From: JBBQYA01 sp031412335
GTDB lineage: Bacteria; Bacteroidota; Bacteroidia; Sphingobacteriales; Sphingobacteriaceae
Assembly (NCBI GenBank): GCA_031412335.1
Contig: JANOCT010000035.1
Location: forward strand, 40,904-104,903
Length of the DNA: 64,000 bases
Direction of reading: 5' to 3'
Made by a program: the position numbers and the translations under genes. Of this stretch, positions 55,238 to 64,000 are shown in pieces; position 1 is the stretch's first letter, and every line of letters begins with the position of its first letter. The notes below the pieces were generated by a model. The model was not told where the DNA came from. It saw only the letters and a program-made list of their open reading frames with translations, and searched no databases.

Positions 55238-55711
55238 ATGGCATGGAAAAAATTCAATGGTGAACTCATCGAAAATCCAATATTAGATGAAGTAGAAAAG
55301 GCAATAGAAAGGGAAACGGAATTAGGAAATAAATTAAAAGTTTGCATCGGAACTGATTCGCAAGTAAAAGGAACAATTACAGACTTTGCAACTGTAATTG
55401 TTTTCTTGCGTGAAAAAAAAGGAGGTTTTATGTTTATTCAACAAGATAAAACCACGAAGAAAATGGGTATTAAAGAACGAATGCTCACCGAAGTGCAACG
55501 CTCCATAGAAATTGCTTATAGTCTTTGTGATTTGTTGGATTTGTATGATGTAGATCTAGAAGTACATGCTGATATAAATACCAGTCCGAATTTTAAATCC
55601 AATGCAGCTTTACACGAAGCCATGGGTTATATCTTAAGCATGGGATTTGTTTTTAAAGCAAAACCCGAAGCTTTCGCAAGTTCTTATTGCGCCAATAAAA
55701 TGGTACAGTGA
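55238..55711 (+). CDS. YkuK-like (DUF458) RNase H-fold protein
   Basis: The protein has 157 residues. VCIGTDSQVKGTITDFATVI is the first strand with a conserved Asp, and DVDLEVHADINTSPNFKSNA supplies further acidic residues, as in an RNase H-like fold. The family is named after B. subtilis YkuK and its activity is unproven. No signal peptide is seen. The start is ATG at 55238. A short terminator-like hairpin follows and is shared with the converging radical SAM gene. Confidence 0.82.
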   Translation: MAWKKFNGELIENPILDEVEKAIERETELGNKLKVCIGTDSQVKGTITDFATVIVFLREKKGGFMFIQQDKTTKKMGIKERMLTEVQRSIEIAYSLCDLLDLYDVDLEVHADINTSPNFKSNAALHEAMGYILSMGFVFKAKPEAFASSYCANKMVQ

Positions 55712-55724
55712 AAAATTTCTAAAT

Positions 55725-55759
55725 AATAAAATCCGCATGTAAAATATGAGGCTTTTATT
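55725..55759. terminator. Bidirectional terminator-like hairpin
   Basis: AATAAAA (55725-55731) pairs with TTTTATT (55753-55759), and an inner CC-CAT/ATG-GG stem carries mismatches. It fills the 48-base gap between two convergent genes, and A and T runs flank both sides. Confidence 0.5.
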
Positions 55760-56743
55760 TTATGGCTTATAATTTTGCCCTTGATAAACACCTCGTTTTT
55801 GTATCTCCCTATCTATAAACGTCTGTATTTCCGATTTCTTTAATTTCCAATTTGGAGCAATTAAATATTCATAATCTGAAATTCCAAATAATCGTTGAAT
55901 AACTACATCAGGTCTTAATAATGGAATAAATTCACATAGAAAATCAGTATATTCTTCCAATGTGAATAATTTAAAGGGTTCCTTTTTATAATGAGCCCCC
56001 ATTATTGATCCACTTACAATATGCAAATGATGAAGTTTTATAAATTTAATTTGAGGATGTTTATTTACTTCTTCAGCATAAGCCAACATCATTTCTTTAC
56101 TTTCCCAAGGGAATCCGAAAATGGTGTGTACACAAATTTCTAGTTTTCTATTTTCGCAAAGTTTAAGAGCGGCAATGAATTCCTCGTGCAAACAACCACG
56201 ATTTATTTTCAATAAGGTATCATCGTAAATCGATTCCATCCCCATTTCCAGATCCACATCAAATCTATCCGAATAACTTTCCAATAAATCTAATTTTTCT
56301 GAATCAATACAATCTGGACGTGTACCAACTGATAGACCTACAATATCTTCTGTATTAATGCTTAATGCCTCATCATACATCATTTTTAAATAATGTACCG
56401 GTGCATAGGTATTTGTATTTGGTTGAAAATAAATGACAAACTTTTCTGCTTTATAGTTTTTCCTTGCCCTTTCCATCCCTTGCTCTACTTGCTCTCGCAA
56501 AGTTGGTAACCTCCTAGATAATTCTGGTGTGAATGAATCAACATTACAATAGGTACAACCGCCAAAACCTTTACTTCCATCGCGGTTGGGGCATGTAAAC
56601 CCACCATCTACAATTACTTTGAAGACACGCTGACCATCATATTTTTTCTTAAGATAAGAGCCATAATAATTATAATTCTTCTCTCCAAATACTGAAACAG
56701 CCTTATCAATTGGTCTAATTATCGTTTCTGGTGATCCAGGCAT
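55760..56743 (-). CDS. TIGR01212-type radical SAM protein (YhcC-like)
   Basis: The protein has 327 residues. FTCPNRDGSKGFGGCTYC places the cluster cysteines at 51, 63 and 66, with the wide first gap typical of YhcC rather than the common CxxxCxxC. VIYFQPNTNTYAPVHYLK, GLSVGTRPDCIDSEKLDLL and LEMGMESIYDDTLLKINRGC are family motifs. The reaction is unknown, though an RNA-modification role has been suggested for relatives. The start is ATG at 56743; it is divergent from icmF. Confidence 0.9.
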   Translation of the reverse strand: MPGSPETIIRPIDKAVSVFGEKNYNYYGSYLKKKYDGQRVFKVIVDGGFTCPNRDGSKGFGGCTYCNVDSFTPELSRRLPTLREQVEQGMERARKNYKAEKFVIYFQPNTNTYAPVHYLKMMYDEALSINTEDIVGLSVGTRPDCIDSEKLDLLESYSDRFDVDLEMGMESIYDDTLLKINRGCLHEEFIAALKLCENRKLEICVHTIFGFPWESKEMMLAYAEEVNKHPQIKFIKLHHLHIVSGSIMGAHYKKEPFKLFTLEEYTDFLCEFIPLLRPDVVIQRLFGISDYEYLIAPNWKLKKSEIQTFIDREIQKRGVYQGQNYKP

Positions 56744-56849
56744 AAAGTAAAAATGAAAAATTTGGATTTGAAAATTTCAGAATTTAGCCCGAAAAAATGT
56801 CCTGATTTTCAGCAAAATTAAAAATAAAGGTTTACTTCTGTCCTTTTAT

Positions 56850-56857
56850 TAATTTTG
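56850..56857 (+). promoter_or_regulatory. Candidate -7 box of icmF
   Basis: TAATTTTG is a full match to TAnnTTTG, 20 bases before the ATG. No -33 element is clear at the expected spacing. Confidence 0.45.
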
Positions 56858-56877
56858 CCTTTACCTAATAGCTAATT

Positions 56878-59800
56878 ATGGACATTATTCCGGCATATAA
56901 AGCCAAAAACAAAATTCGTTTTGTTACCGCTGCTTCATTATTTGATGGACACGACGCATCAATAAATATCATGCGTAGAATTTTACAGTCTTCAGGTGTC
57001 GAAGTAATACACTTGGGACACAATCGCTCGGTAGATGAAGTCGTAAATTGTGCTATTCAAGAGGATGTGCAGGGAATTGCCATGACTTCTTACCAAGGCG
57101 GCCATACCGAATATTTCAAATATATGTATGATCTTTTGCAAGAAAAAGGAGCGGGAAACATTAAAATTTTTGCTGGTGGCGGTGGAGTAATTCTGCCAGA
57201 TGAGATAGCTGAGTTAGAAAACTATGGCATTTCTAAAATTTATTCTCCAGACGATGGTCGGAAAATGGGTTTACAAGGAATGATAAACGATATGATCGAA
57301 AAGTGCGATCGGCCTTATAAAACCTCTTTAAATGGAGAAATTAATGGAATAAAACATCGTGAAGCAAAAGACATAGCGGCTGCAATTTCAGTTGCCGAAA
57401 ATTACCCAGATGCATCACCTGAATTTTTTCAGGAAATAAAAAAATTAATTTCTGTTAAAAAAATTCCTGTTTTAGGAATCACAGGTACTGGTGGTTCGGG
57501 AAAATCTTCGCTGGTAGATGAACTGGTACGAAGATATTTAAAGCAATTTGACGAAAAAACGATTGCCATTATTTCTGTGGATCCATCGAAAAGAAAAACA
57601 GGTGGAGCCTTGCTAGGAGACAGAATTAGAATGAATGCTATTAATAACCCTCGGGTTTATATGCGTTCTTTGGCAACCAGACAAGCAAATTTGGCATTGT
57701 CTAAGTATGTGCAAGAGGCAATTGATATTTGCAAAGCAGCAGATTATGATTTAATTATTGTTGAAACCTCTGGAATTGGACAATCGGATACAGAAATCAC
57801 TGAACATTGCGATGTCTCTTTATATGTAATGACGCCTGAATTTGGGGCTGCTACTCAATTGGAGAAAATTGATATGCTTGATTTTGCCGATGTGGTGGCC
57901 ATCAATAAATTTGACAAAAAAGGAGCATTAGATGCGTTGAGAGATGTCAAAAAACAATACCGCAGAAATCATAATCTATTTGATGCAAAAGAAGCTGATC
58001 TTCCAATTTATGGAACTATGGCTTCTCAATTTAATGATGCAGGTATGAATGAACTTTATCAAAAACTGATGGAGACTATTACCGAAAAAACACAGGTTGA
58101 ATATATTAATAAAACAATTCATTCCGTACAATTATCCAGCGAAAAAACCTATATAATTCCGCCAAATCGAATTAGATATTTAGCTGAAATTGCTGAATCA
58201 AATTCAGAATATAAAGATTGGGTAAATAAACAATCTAAAATTGCTCAACAGCTTTTTCAATTGCAAGGCACATTAGATATCCTTACAAATGAGGACTCTA
58301 CAACTTTTGCTGAAATTAAATCTTTATTTAATCATTTAAATGAAAATTTGGATGGAGAATGTAAAAGGCTTTTGCGCGAATGGCCATTACAACAAAAAAG
58401 ATATACCGATGCAGAGTTTATTTTTAAAGTTAGAGATAAAGAAATTCGACAAAGTCTTTATTACGAAACACTCTCTCATCTTAAAGTTCCAAAAATAGCA
58501 TTACCAAAATATAAAGCTTGGGGAGATATTCTCAACTGGTTATTAACAGAGAACGTTCCAGGTGAATTTCCGTACGCTTCTGGAGTATTTCCACTAAAAC
58601 GAGAAGGAGAAGATCCTACCAGAATGTTTGCCGGAGAAGGTGGCCCAGAACGAACCAACAAACGTTTTCACTACGTATCTCTTGGGCAACCAGCTCATCG
58701 TTTATCTACCGCATTCGATTCGGTTACTTTATATGGGGAAGATCCACATGAGCGACCAGATATTTATGGAAAAATTGGAAATTCTGGAGTTTCTATCGCT
58801 ACGCTGGACGATTGTAAAAAATTGTATTCAGGGTTCGATTTATGCAATCCTTCTACATCGGTTTCGATGACAATTAATGGCCCTGCTCCTATGCTTTTAG
58901 GATTTTTTCTAAATACGGCTATCGATCAGCAATGCGAAAAATACATCCACGAAAACGGATTACTGAAAGAAGTAGAGGAAAAAATTAAAAAGATTTATTC
59001 TGAAAAAAACACCATTCAGCCTGTTTATCAAGGAGATTTACCTAAAGGAAATGAAGGATTAGGTCTTTTACTGTTAGGAGTTACTGGCGATCAGGTTTTA
59101 CCACATGATGTATATGAAAAAATTAAGATAAAAACGATGTCTACCGTTCGGGGCACGGTTCAGGCAGATATTTTAAAAGAAGATCAAGCTCAGAATACCT
59201 GCATTTTTTCTACAGAATTTGCATTGAGAATGATGGGCGATATTCAACAATATTTTATTCAACATAAAATTCAAAATTTTTATTCGGTTTCAATTTCAGG
59301 TTATCATATTTCAGAAGCAGGGGCAAATCCTATTTCACAATTGGCATTTACATTATCCAATGGTTTTACTTTTGTAGAATATTATCTGAGCCGAGGGATG
59401 AACATTGATGACTTTGCACCCAATTTATCTTTCTTCTTTTCCAATGGTATTGATCCAGAATATGCAGTTTTAGGCAGAGTTGCCAGAAGAATATGGGCAA
59501 AAGCCATCAAGTACAAATACAAAGGAAATGACAGAAGTCAAAAATTAAAATATCATATTCAAACTTCAGGGCGATCGCTTCATGCTCAGGAAATTGACTT
59601 TAACGATATCCGAACTACGTTACAAGCTTTGTATGCAATTTATGATAATTGTAATTCCTTGCATACCAATGCCTATGATGAAGCGATTACTACTCCAACC
59701 GAAGAATCCGTACGGAGAGCCATGGCTATTCAATTAATTATAAACCGTGAATTAGGCTTGGCAAAAAATGAAAACCCACTACAGGGTGCATTTATTATTG

Positions 59801-60249
59801 AAGAACTAACAGATTTAGTTGAAGAAGCAGTATTAACAGAATTCAAAGCTATTTCTGATCGTGGAGGTGTTTTAGGAGCTATGGAAACCATGTACCAACG
59901 AGGGAAAATTCAGGAAGAATCATTGTATTATGAAACGCTTAAACATAATGGCGAATACCCAATTGTTGGAGTTAATACATTCCTAAACAAAAAAGGATCA
60001 CCTACAATTGTTCCTTCAGAAGTTATAAGAGCAACCGAGGAAGAAAAACAATATCAAATAAAAGCACTTAGGGCGTTTCAATTAAAAAATGAAGATAAAT
60101 CTTCGAGTTCTTTACAAAAACTTCAAGACGTAGCAATTAGCAACAAGAATATTTTTGAAGAATTAATGAATGTTTGTAAAGAATGTTCTTTAGGAGAAAT
60201 CTCGAATGCTTTATATAAAGTTGGTGGGCAATACCGTAGAAATATGTAA
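56878..60249 (+). CDS. icmF: Fused isobutyryl-CoA mutase-type enzyme with G-protein chaperone
   Basis: The protein has 1123 residues with three parts in IcmF order. The B12-binding domain has LFDGHDAS, with His25 as lower axial ligand and Ser28 in place of the usual Gly. A MeaB-like GTPase follows, with P-loop GTGGSGKSS at about 203-211, ETSGIGQSDTEI and NKFD. The mutase domain is C-terminal (FPYASGVFPLKREGEDPTRM, RTNKRFHYVSLGQPAHRLST). IcmF interconverts isobutyryl- and n-butyryl-CoA using adenosylcobalamin, and the GTPase domain guards cofactor loading. It is monocistronic, behind a TAATTTTG box. Confidence 0.92.
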   Translation: MDIIPAYKAKNKIRFVTAASLFDGHDASINIMRRILQSSGVEVIHLGHNRSVDEVVNCAIQEDVQGIAMTSYQGGHTEYFKYMYDLLQEKGAGNIKIFAGGGGVILPDEIAELENYGISKIYSPDDGRKMGLQGMINDMIEKCDRPYKTSLNGEINGIKHREAKDIAAAISVAENYPDASPEFFQEIKKLISVKKIPVLGITGTGGSGKSSLVDELVRRYLKQFDEKTIAIISVDPSKRKTGGALLGDRIRMNAINNPRVYMRSLATRQANLALSKYVQEAIDICKAADYDLIIVETSGIGQSDTEITEHCDVSLYVMTPEFGAATQLEKIDMLDFADVVAINKFDKKGALDALRDVKKQYRRNHNLFDAKEADLPIYGTMASQFNDAGMNELYQKLMETITEKTQVEYINKTIHSVQLSSEKTYIIPPNRIRYLAEIAESNSEYKDWVNKQSKIAQQLFQLQGTLDILTNEDSTTFAEIKSLFNHLNENLDGECKRLLREWPLQQKRYTDAEFIFKVRDKEIRQSLYYETLSHLKVPKIALPKYKAWGDILNWLLTENVPGEFPYASGVFPLKREGEDPTRMFAGEGGPERTNKRFHYVSLGQPAHRLSTAFDSVTLYGEDPHERPDIYGKIGNSGVSIATLDDCKKLYSGFDLCNPSTSVSMTINGPAPMLLGFFLNTAIDQQCEKYIHENGLLKEVEEKIKKIYSEKNTIQPVYQGDLPKGNEGLGLLLLGVTGDQVLPHDVYEKIKIKTMSTVRGTVQADILKEDQAQNTCIFSTEFALRMMGDIQQYFIQHKIQNFYSVSISGYHISEAGANPISQLAFTLSNGFTFVEYYLSRGMNIDDFAPNLSFFFSNGIDPEYAVLGRVARRIWAKAIKYKYKGNDRSQKLKYHIQTSGRSLHAQEIDFNDIRTTLQALYAIYDNCNSLHTNAYDEAITTPTEESVRRAMAIQLIINRELGLAKNENPLQGAFIIEELTDLVEEAVLTEFKAISDRGGVLGAMETMYQRGKIQEESLYYETLKHNGEYPIVGVNTFLNKKGSPTIVPSEVIRATEEEKQYQIKALRAFQLKNEDKSSSSLQKLQDVAISNKNIFEELMNVCKECSLGEISNALYKVGGQYRRNM

Positions 60250-60394
60250 AACTAAGAAGGAAATTGAACAACTATGGAAATTGAACTACAAGGAAACTGA
60301 ACCACGAAGGCACTAAGTTAAAAGAAGGTTCCCAAAGGTTTATTTTTGTTAATTTATAATTTCTGCTCTATAAATTTTGCTTGAGTTTTCTTAA

Positions 60395-60538
60395 TTCCGA
60401 GTACTACCCTTTGTTAATTCTGAGCAAAGCGAAGAATCTCTGCTTGAGTATTAAACTCTTGCTTTGCTAATCTCTTCCCTTTGATAATAACGAGCACTTC
60501 CCTTTGTTAATTCTGAGCGAATCGAACAATCCTCTCAA
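60395..60538. repeat. Short interspersed direct repeat
   Basis: CCCTTTGTTAATTCTGAGC occurs at 60407 and again at 60500, 93 bases apart. Both copies are followed by related words (AAAGCGAAGAATC and GAATCGAACAATC). The phrase resembles dispersed Bacteroidota intergenic repeats as I remember them. The preceding stretch from 60250 has no gene. Confidence 0.5.
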
Positions 60539-61519
60539 CTACCCATGTATCCAACTAAACTTATATTGCAAAGTTGGAGTTTTCATCCGCTCGGCAACAC
60601 GAATAAGTCTTTCTGGCAAAGCAAGTACATAATCTCTCGCCTTTTCGCCAGCCTCATTCAATTGCTGTATTTTTTCCAATTCCCACTCCACAATCAACGA
60701 CTTCAAAATATCAGTATAATCAGAAGCCGTATAAACACCCAAACGTTGAGCAGCATCTGTAAAATGACCATATGTTTCTCCAACTTTTAAACCCATTTCT
60801 CGCAAATAATGAGCAGGCATTACAATTTTCTTGCGCATCATATCTTCTAAAGCAATCATCATTTCGCTTGGATCAACTTCAAAAATTTTGGTAACAAAAG
60901 ACTTATAGGCTTTAGCGTGTCTCATCTCATCCGCAGCAATTTGTCCGCATATTTTTGCCAACAAATTATCACCATCTTGCTTAGCAAACTGCGCCACTCT
61001 TCTATGCGAAACATTAGTTGCCATTTCCTGAAAGCTGGTGTAAACAAAATTTCGATATGGATCCATACCTGTTTGAATATCGAAACCATCAGCAATTAAA
61101 AACTGAGTTGATGTTTCCATTTTAGCCATATCTACCCTTCCAGATAAATAAAGGTATTTGTTCAACAAATCACCATGTCGATTTTCCTCTGCACTCCAGC
61201 CTCTCACCCATTTTATCCAGCCACTATCTTCCGATCTATCTGCATAATCTAAAGCAAACAACCACGACTCGTAAGTTGGTAAAGCCTCCTCCGTTATCGT
61301 ATCACCAATTAAAACCGCCATCAAATCATACGACAAATCTTTCGCACGCTCTTGCAACTGTTTTACATCCGTAAAAAAACTATCCTTACTCGAATCAGGC
61401 AAAAAATCTGCAGGTTGCCAATTCTCATTAATAGGTTTTAAAAATTCAGGCATCGCCTCTAGCAAATAATTGCTAACATGATTCATTACTTCTGCCCTTG
61501 AAACTTTAGATAATATCAT
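60539..61519 (-). CDS. Acyl-ACP desaturase-like di-iron protein
   Basis: The protein has about 326 residues and the four-helix di-iron pattern. EENRHG (WSAEENRHGDLLNKYLYLSG) and DEMRHA (IAADEMRHAKAYKSF) are the two ExxH motifs, with further Glu ligands in YESWLFALDYA and FQEMATNVSHRR. Fatty-acid desaturase type 2 enzymes introduce a double bond into acyl-ACP with O2 and ferredoxin. I start it at ATG 61519 (MILSKVSRAEVMNHV); the TTG at 61552 is less likely. It seems to be transcribed alone. Confidence 0.88.
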   Translation of the reverse strand: MILSKVSRAEVMNHVSNYLLEAMPEFLKPINENWQPADFLPDSSKDSFFTDVKQLQERAKDLSYDLMAVLIGDTITEEALPTYESWLFALDYADRSEDSGWIKWVRGWSAEENRHGDLLNKYLYLSGRVDMAKMETSTQFLIADGFDIQTGMDPYRNFVYTSFQEMATNVSHRRVAQFAKQDGDNLLAKICGQIAADEMRHAKAYKSFVTKIFEVDPSEMMIALEDMMRKKIVMPAHYLREMGLKVGETYGHFTDAAQRLGVYTASDYTDILKSLIVEWELEKIQQLNEAGEKARDYVLALPERLIRVAERMKTPTLQYKFSWIHG

Positions 61520-61973
61520 TAAACGTAATTTTTTGAATGGTAAAGATACCAAGAAATTCTGGAATGGGTGAAATGAGGATTTTTAAGGAAAAGTTCATTC
61601 ATCAAATTTAGTATGAAAGAATTTTACGGTAAAAAAGTCTGACAAATAAAATATTTTCAATAAATAACACTTATCATGAAATAACACGAAATAAAAATAT
61701 TCTTGACAAAACGGTGTTGTTGTACTCATAAAACAGCAAAAACAACCCTTAGCAGGAATTTATTTCGTTTATGGTTGCAAAAAAGTTGATTTTAGAAATG
61801 ATTTTCCACCCGCTGGAAAAAGCAATTAAATTCTAATGGTTAGTACGTTTTGACAATGTTTTATTCTTAACATTTTTTTCATTTACTAAGTAGCAAAATG
61901 ATTCTAAAACTATTTCGAAAAACTTTTGGTCATATTCAAGAAAATTTATTGGGAAATTATTTGCTTTTATTTA
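61520..61973. other. Intergenic stretch without a supported gene
   Basis: These 454 bases lie upstream of the desaturase gene and downstream of the TPR gene. No RNA gene or good terminator was recognised. On the plus strand an open stretch from 61716 to 61830 contains PLAGIYFVYGCKKVDF, which is faintly like the end of a T9SS sorting domain. It has no start codon and could be chance. Confidence 0.5.
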
Positions 61974-63437
61974 CTAATAATCAAGTGTTTCCTTAAAAAC
62001 ATTCACAATTATTTCTCTAGCTTCATTTACAAAAATATTTTTCTTTATTAAATCTTTAAGATCTACAAGTGCTCCTTCATTAATATTAATTTTTTTTGAT
62101 TTGCATTTCTGAATATAGTATTCATATAATTTTCTTGCTTTTTCAAATTCTCCTTTTCTTAATGTTGCTAATGAAATATTAAACATGGCATAAGTAGCGT
62201 TTTTATCATATTTTAATGCTCTATTTGAATAATTAATACACTCATCAAAATTTCCACTTAAATAGTAGGTCCAACCTAAATTTCCTAATGCACTACTATA
62301 GGTTTCATCAAGAATGATAACTTTTTTGTAAACAATAATTGCAGCATCATAATTCTTGGTCTGTACATAGGTTCTACCTAAAGCAATTAAACAGTATTTA
62401 TTTGTTGGATCAATTGCTAAAGCTGAACTGTAATTATCGATAGCCATTGGATAATTATTACTATTAAAATACAAATCAGCTCTTAATGAAAATGCTTCTG
62501 AATTTTTACTATCTGATTCCAAAAACTTGTTAATAAAAAACAAACCGCTATCGACATTATCAATATTTCGATAGGACGACGCTAAAAAATAATTTGCAAT
62601 TAAAAATTCAGGATTAATATCTAAAACTTTTTTTAAGCCAAGTATAGCTTTAGAATACTCAGACCTATCCATTAATATAAGCGATTTTAAATAATAGGAA
62701 CCAGAAAATTCAGGATACCACCTAATTGTTTCATCTAAATCTATCAATGCCTTATTAATATTTCCGATTCCAATATAACTTAAAGCCCGCATATAATTAA
62801 TATATGCATAATTGGATGTATTTTTTGACACCCAAATACACATTCTTATACATTCATAATAATACTGACTATTATAATATATTTCAGCTTTAAGTATATT
62901 AGCCGATAACAATGAAGGTTCATTTCTTAATAATTTTTGTAATTCAAAATTTAAGTTATAATTATCTCCTAAACATATCATTAGCACTTTTAAGCGCTGA
63001 CTAAAAGAAGTATAAGAAGCTTCTTTAAAGTAGCTAGATATCTCATATTTGTCAGGTTTAAAATCCCTCGTATAAAAGTCCTTTACAAATCGTAAACCAA
63101 TATCTTCGTCCTGCTTATTTAAATCACCTTTATTAATAATTTTTAATAATTCAAAAAACTCAAATGACTGATAGGAAAATCCTCTATTACTATTCTCTAA
63201 TTCTATCGATAAAGTATTTCCTTCTACTATTAATTTAATTCCATTTTTAATACTATCCTGCTTTATAGCTAAAATTCCATCTTCAAAATAATGAGAATAG
63301 CTATTTGAGAACTTATTAGTAGAATTAAATGAATTTATTCTTTTTGTAAGGGTTGTATCAGGACAACTAAACCCTTTATTTGAAATAAATATAAAAAATA
63401 GTAAAAATAAGATGTTCAAAAATTTTTTTGATGCCAT
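61974..63437 (-). CDS. Secreted tetratricopeptide-repeat protein
   Basis: The protein has 487 residues with a signal peptide (KKFLNILFLLFFIFISNKGF). From about residue 180 on there are at least six TPR-type units, for example YMRALSYIGIGNINKALIDL, LKSLILMDRSEYSKAILGLK, FSLRADLYFNSNNYPMAIDN and LGNLGWTYYLSGNFDECINY. TPR arrays mediate protein binding; the partner is unknown. The N-terminal 170 residues match nothing I recognise. A full TAnnTTTG box lies 23 bases upstream. Confidence 0.85.
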   Translation of the reverse strand: MASKKFLNILFLLFFIFISNKGFSCPDTTLTKRINSFNSTNKFSNSYSHYFEDGILAIKQDSIKNGIKLIVEGNTLSIELENSNRGFSYQSFEFFELLKIINKGDLNKQDEDIGLRFVKDFYTRDFKPDKYEISSYFKEASYTSFSQRLKVLMICLGDNYNLNFELQKLLRNEPSLLSANILKAEIYYNSQYYYECIRMCIWVSKNTSNYAYINYMRALSYIGIGNINKALIDLDETIRWYPEFSGSYYLKSLILMDRSEYSKAILGLKKVLDINPEFLIANYFLASSYRNIDNVDSGLFFINKFLESDSKNSEAFSLRADLYFNSNNYPMAIDNYSSALAIDPTNKYCLIALGRTYVQTKNYDAAIIVYKKVIILDETYSSALGNLGWTYYLSGNFDECINYSNRALKYDKNATYAMFNISLATLRKGEFEKARKLYEYYIQKCKSKKININEGALVDLKDLIKKNIFVNEAREIIVNVFKETLDY

Positions 63438-63459
63438 TTGCGAGATTCTATTATTTTTC

Positions 63460-63467
63460 CAAAACTA
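63460..63467 (-). promoter_or_regulatory. Candidate -7 box of the TPR gene
   Basis: On the minus strand TAGTTTTG matches TAnnTTTG fully and lies 23 bases before the ATG at 63437. No -33 TTTG is seen at the expected distance. Confidence 0.5.
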
Positions 63468-63623
63468 GGAAAGATTATGGATCTATTATGAATACTTATT
63501 TAATCAATTCTTAAACATTGATGATTTCTTATCAAAGAAAAATACAAAAAAAACCCCTTAACTTAATATGTGTAAGTAAGAGTACTAAAATCATTTTAAA
63601 TTTTTTTATAAAACTCAATATAC

Positions 63624-63651
63624 CCAGTTCTTGATTTGTACAAATCACTGG
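63624..63651. repeat. Isolated palindrome
   Basis: GATTTGTACAAATC (63633-63646) is a perfect 14-base palindrome, flanked by CCAGT and ACTGG that extend the pairing around a 4-base bulge. It could be a protein-binding site or a hairpin. Confidence 0.45.
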
Positions 63652-63780
63652 TTTTCAAAGCCTATAATTAATACTAAGTTACTATTCAAAGAACCAATCT
63701 AATTTGATCGGGGCTTGTTTAGGTTTGATTATCATCACTGATAGTTAATAGATTATCAATTGGAAAGATGAAAATCTACT

Positions 63781-63922
63781 CTTAGGAATTATCAATTCCT
63801 AAGCATCATCGTAGGATTTATAATCCGTCTCCAACACCAATCTAATAATTTTTCGATAAGTAGATTCATCGCCTAGGGTTTCCACCCTGGGTTTGGTAAG
63901 TAAGCACGGATAGTTTAACCGT
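63781..63922. repeat. Cluster of REP-like palindromes
   Basis: Four hairpins follow each other. CTTAGGAATT/AATTCCTAAG (63781-63803) is perfect with 10 bp. GGATT/AATCC (63814-63826) has a TAT loop. CCTAGGGT/ACCCTGGG (63872-63891) has one wobble. ACGG/CCGT (63906-63922) is an extended stem. Such clusters resemble REP sequences mobilised by RAYT (Y1-type) transposases; no transposase is in the window. Confidence 0.6.
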
Positions 63923-63960
63923 TTCAACGCTTTACCGTTCGAAATCTTAGCCCACAAAAA

Positions 63961-63993
63961 AGCCTTACAAGGTTATTTGTAAGGCTGGTTTTT
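63961..63993. terminator. Bidirectional intrinsic terminator
   Basis: AGCCTTACAA (63961-63970) pairs perfectly with TTGTAAGGCT (63977-63986). A GGTTTTT tail follows on the plus strand and a TTTTTTG tail on the minus strand. No gene ends before it on the plus strand inside the window. Confidence 0.75.
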
Positions 63994-64000
63994 GTTGAGT

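Larger units (their letters stand above)
63438..64000. other. Non-coding window end with palindrome cluster
   Basis: No protein gene is evident in these 563 bases. The content is a minus-strand promoter box near the TPR gene, an isolated palindrome at 63624-63651, a cluster of short hairpins from about 63725 to 63925, and a terminator at 63961-63993. The next gene downstream is outside the window. Confidence 0.6.

Noticed and set aside
61771..61836. 21-codon plus-strand frame starting at ATG 61771
   Set aside because: It is too short, and no promoter or family similarity supports it.

Overview
The window is AT-rich DNA from a member of the Bacteroidota. The evidence is two proteins with type IX secretion (T9SS) C-terminal sorting domains, a UpxY/NusG-type antiterminator heading a polysaccharide cluster, DUF2480, DUF3109 and DUF3108 proteins, -7 promoter boxes of the TAnnTTTG type, and no Shine-Dalgarno pattern. 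The class or genus cannot be settled from what is seen. No tRNA, rRNA, CRISPR array, prophage or intact insertion sequence was found.

Region 1 (1-24865, all minus strand) is one long surface-polysaccharide operon, read from 24865 towards 1 and leaving the window. It begins with an outer-membrane export lipoprotein (Wza-like), a tyrosine-kinase co-polymerase (Wzc-like) and a UpxY-like antiterminator. These are followed by an AsnB-type amidotransferase, a glycosyltransferase and an ABC exporter (Wzm/Wzt, with a carbohydrate-binding tail on Wzt). Then come about a dozen glycosyltransferases (GT2, GT4, GT11 fucosyltransferase), several SAM-dependent methyltransferases, a DUF268 protein and an O-acyltransferase. 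The genes are packed with overlaps of a few bases, and about half start with TTG or GTG, whereas all the housekeeping genes I could resolve start with ATG.

Region 2 (25073-45245) is mostly housekeeping: an MBL-fold RNase-like protein, the envelope proteins PpiD-like and LptC, pantothenate kinase CoaX, PurQ, a nitronate monooxygenase-like protein, a sugar nucleotidyltransferase, GlyA, PfkA, ComF, RlmN, an amidohydrolase and ScpA. Its intergenic DNA holds a two-copy structured repeat and a three-copy tandem array of about 135 bp whose units end in a minus-strand terminator hairpin, possibly a small-RNA array.

Region 3 (45295-55092) is an operon of five tandem paralogous secreted proteins. Only the first-transcribed member has a T9SS sorting domain; the other four all stop just before it. 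A T9SS-type M4 metallopeptidase is divergently transcribed from the operon.

Region 4 (55238-64000) has a YkuK-like protein, a YhcC-type radical SAM protein, the fused acyl-CoA mutase IcmF, an acyl-ACP desaturase-like protein and a secreted TPR protein. The last 560 bases are non-coding and contain a cluster of short palindromes like REP elements plus a terminator.
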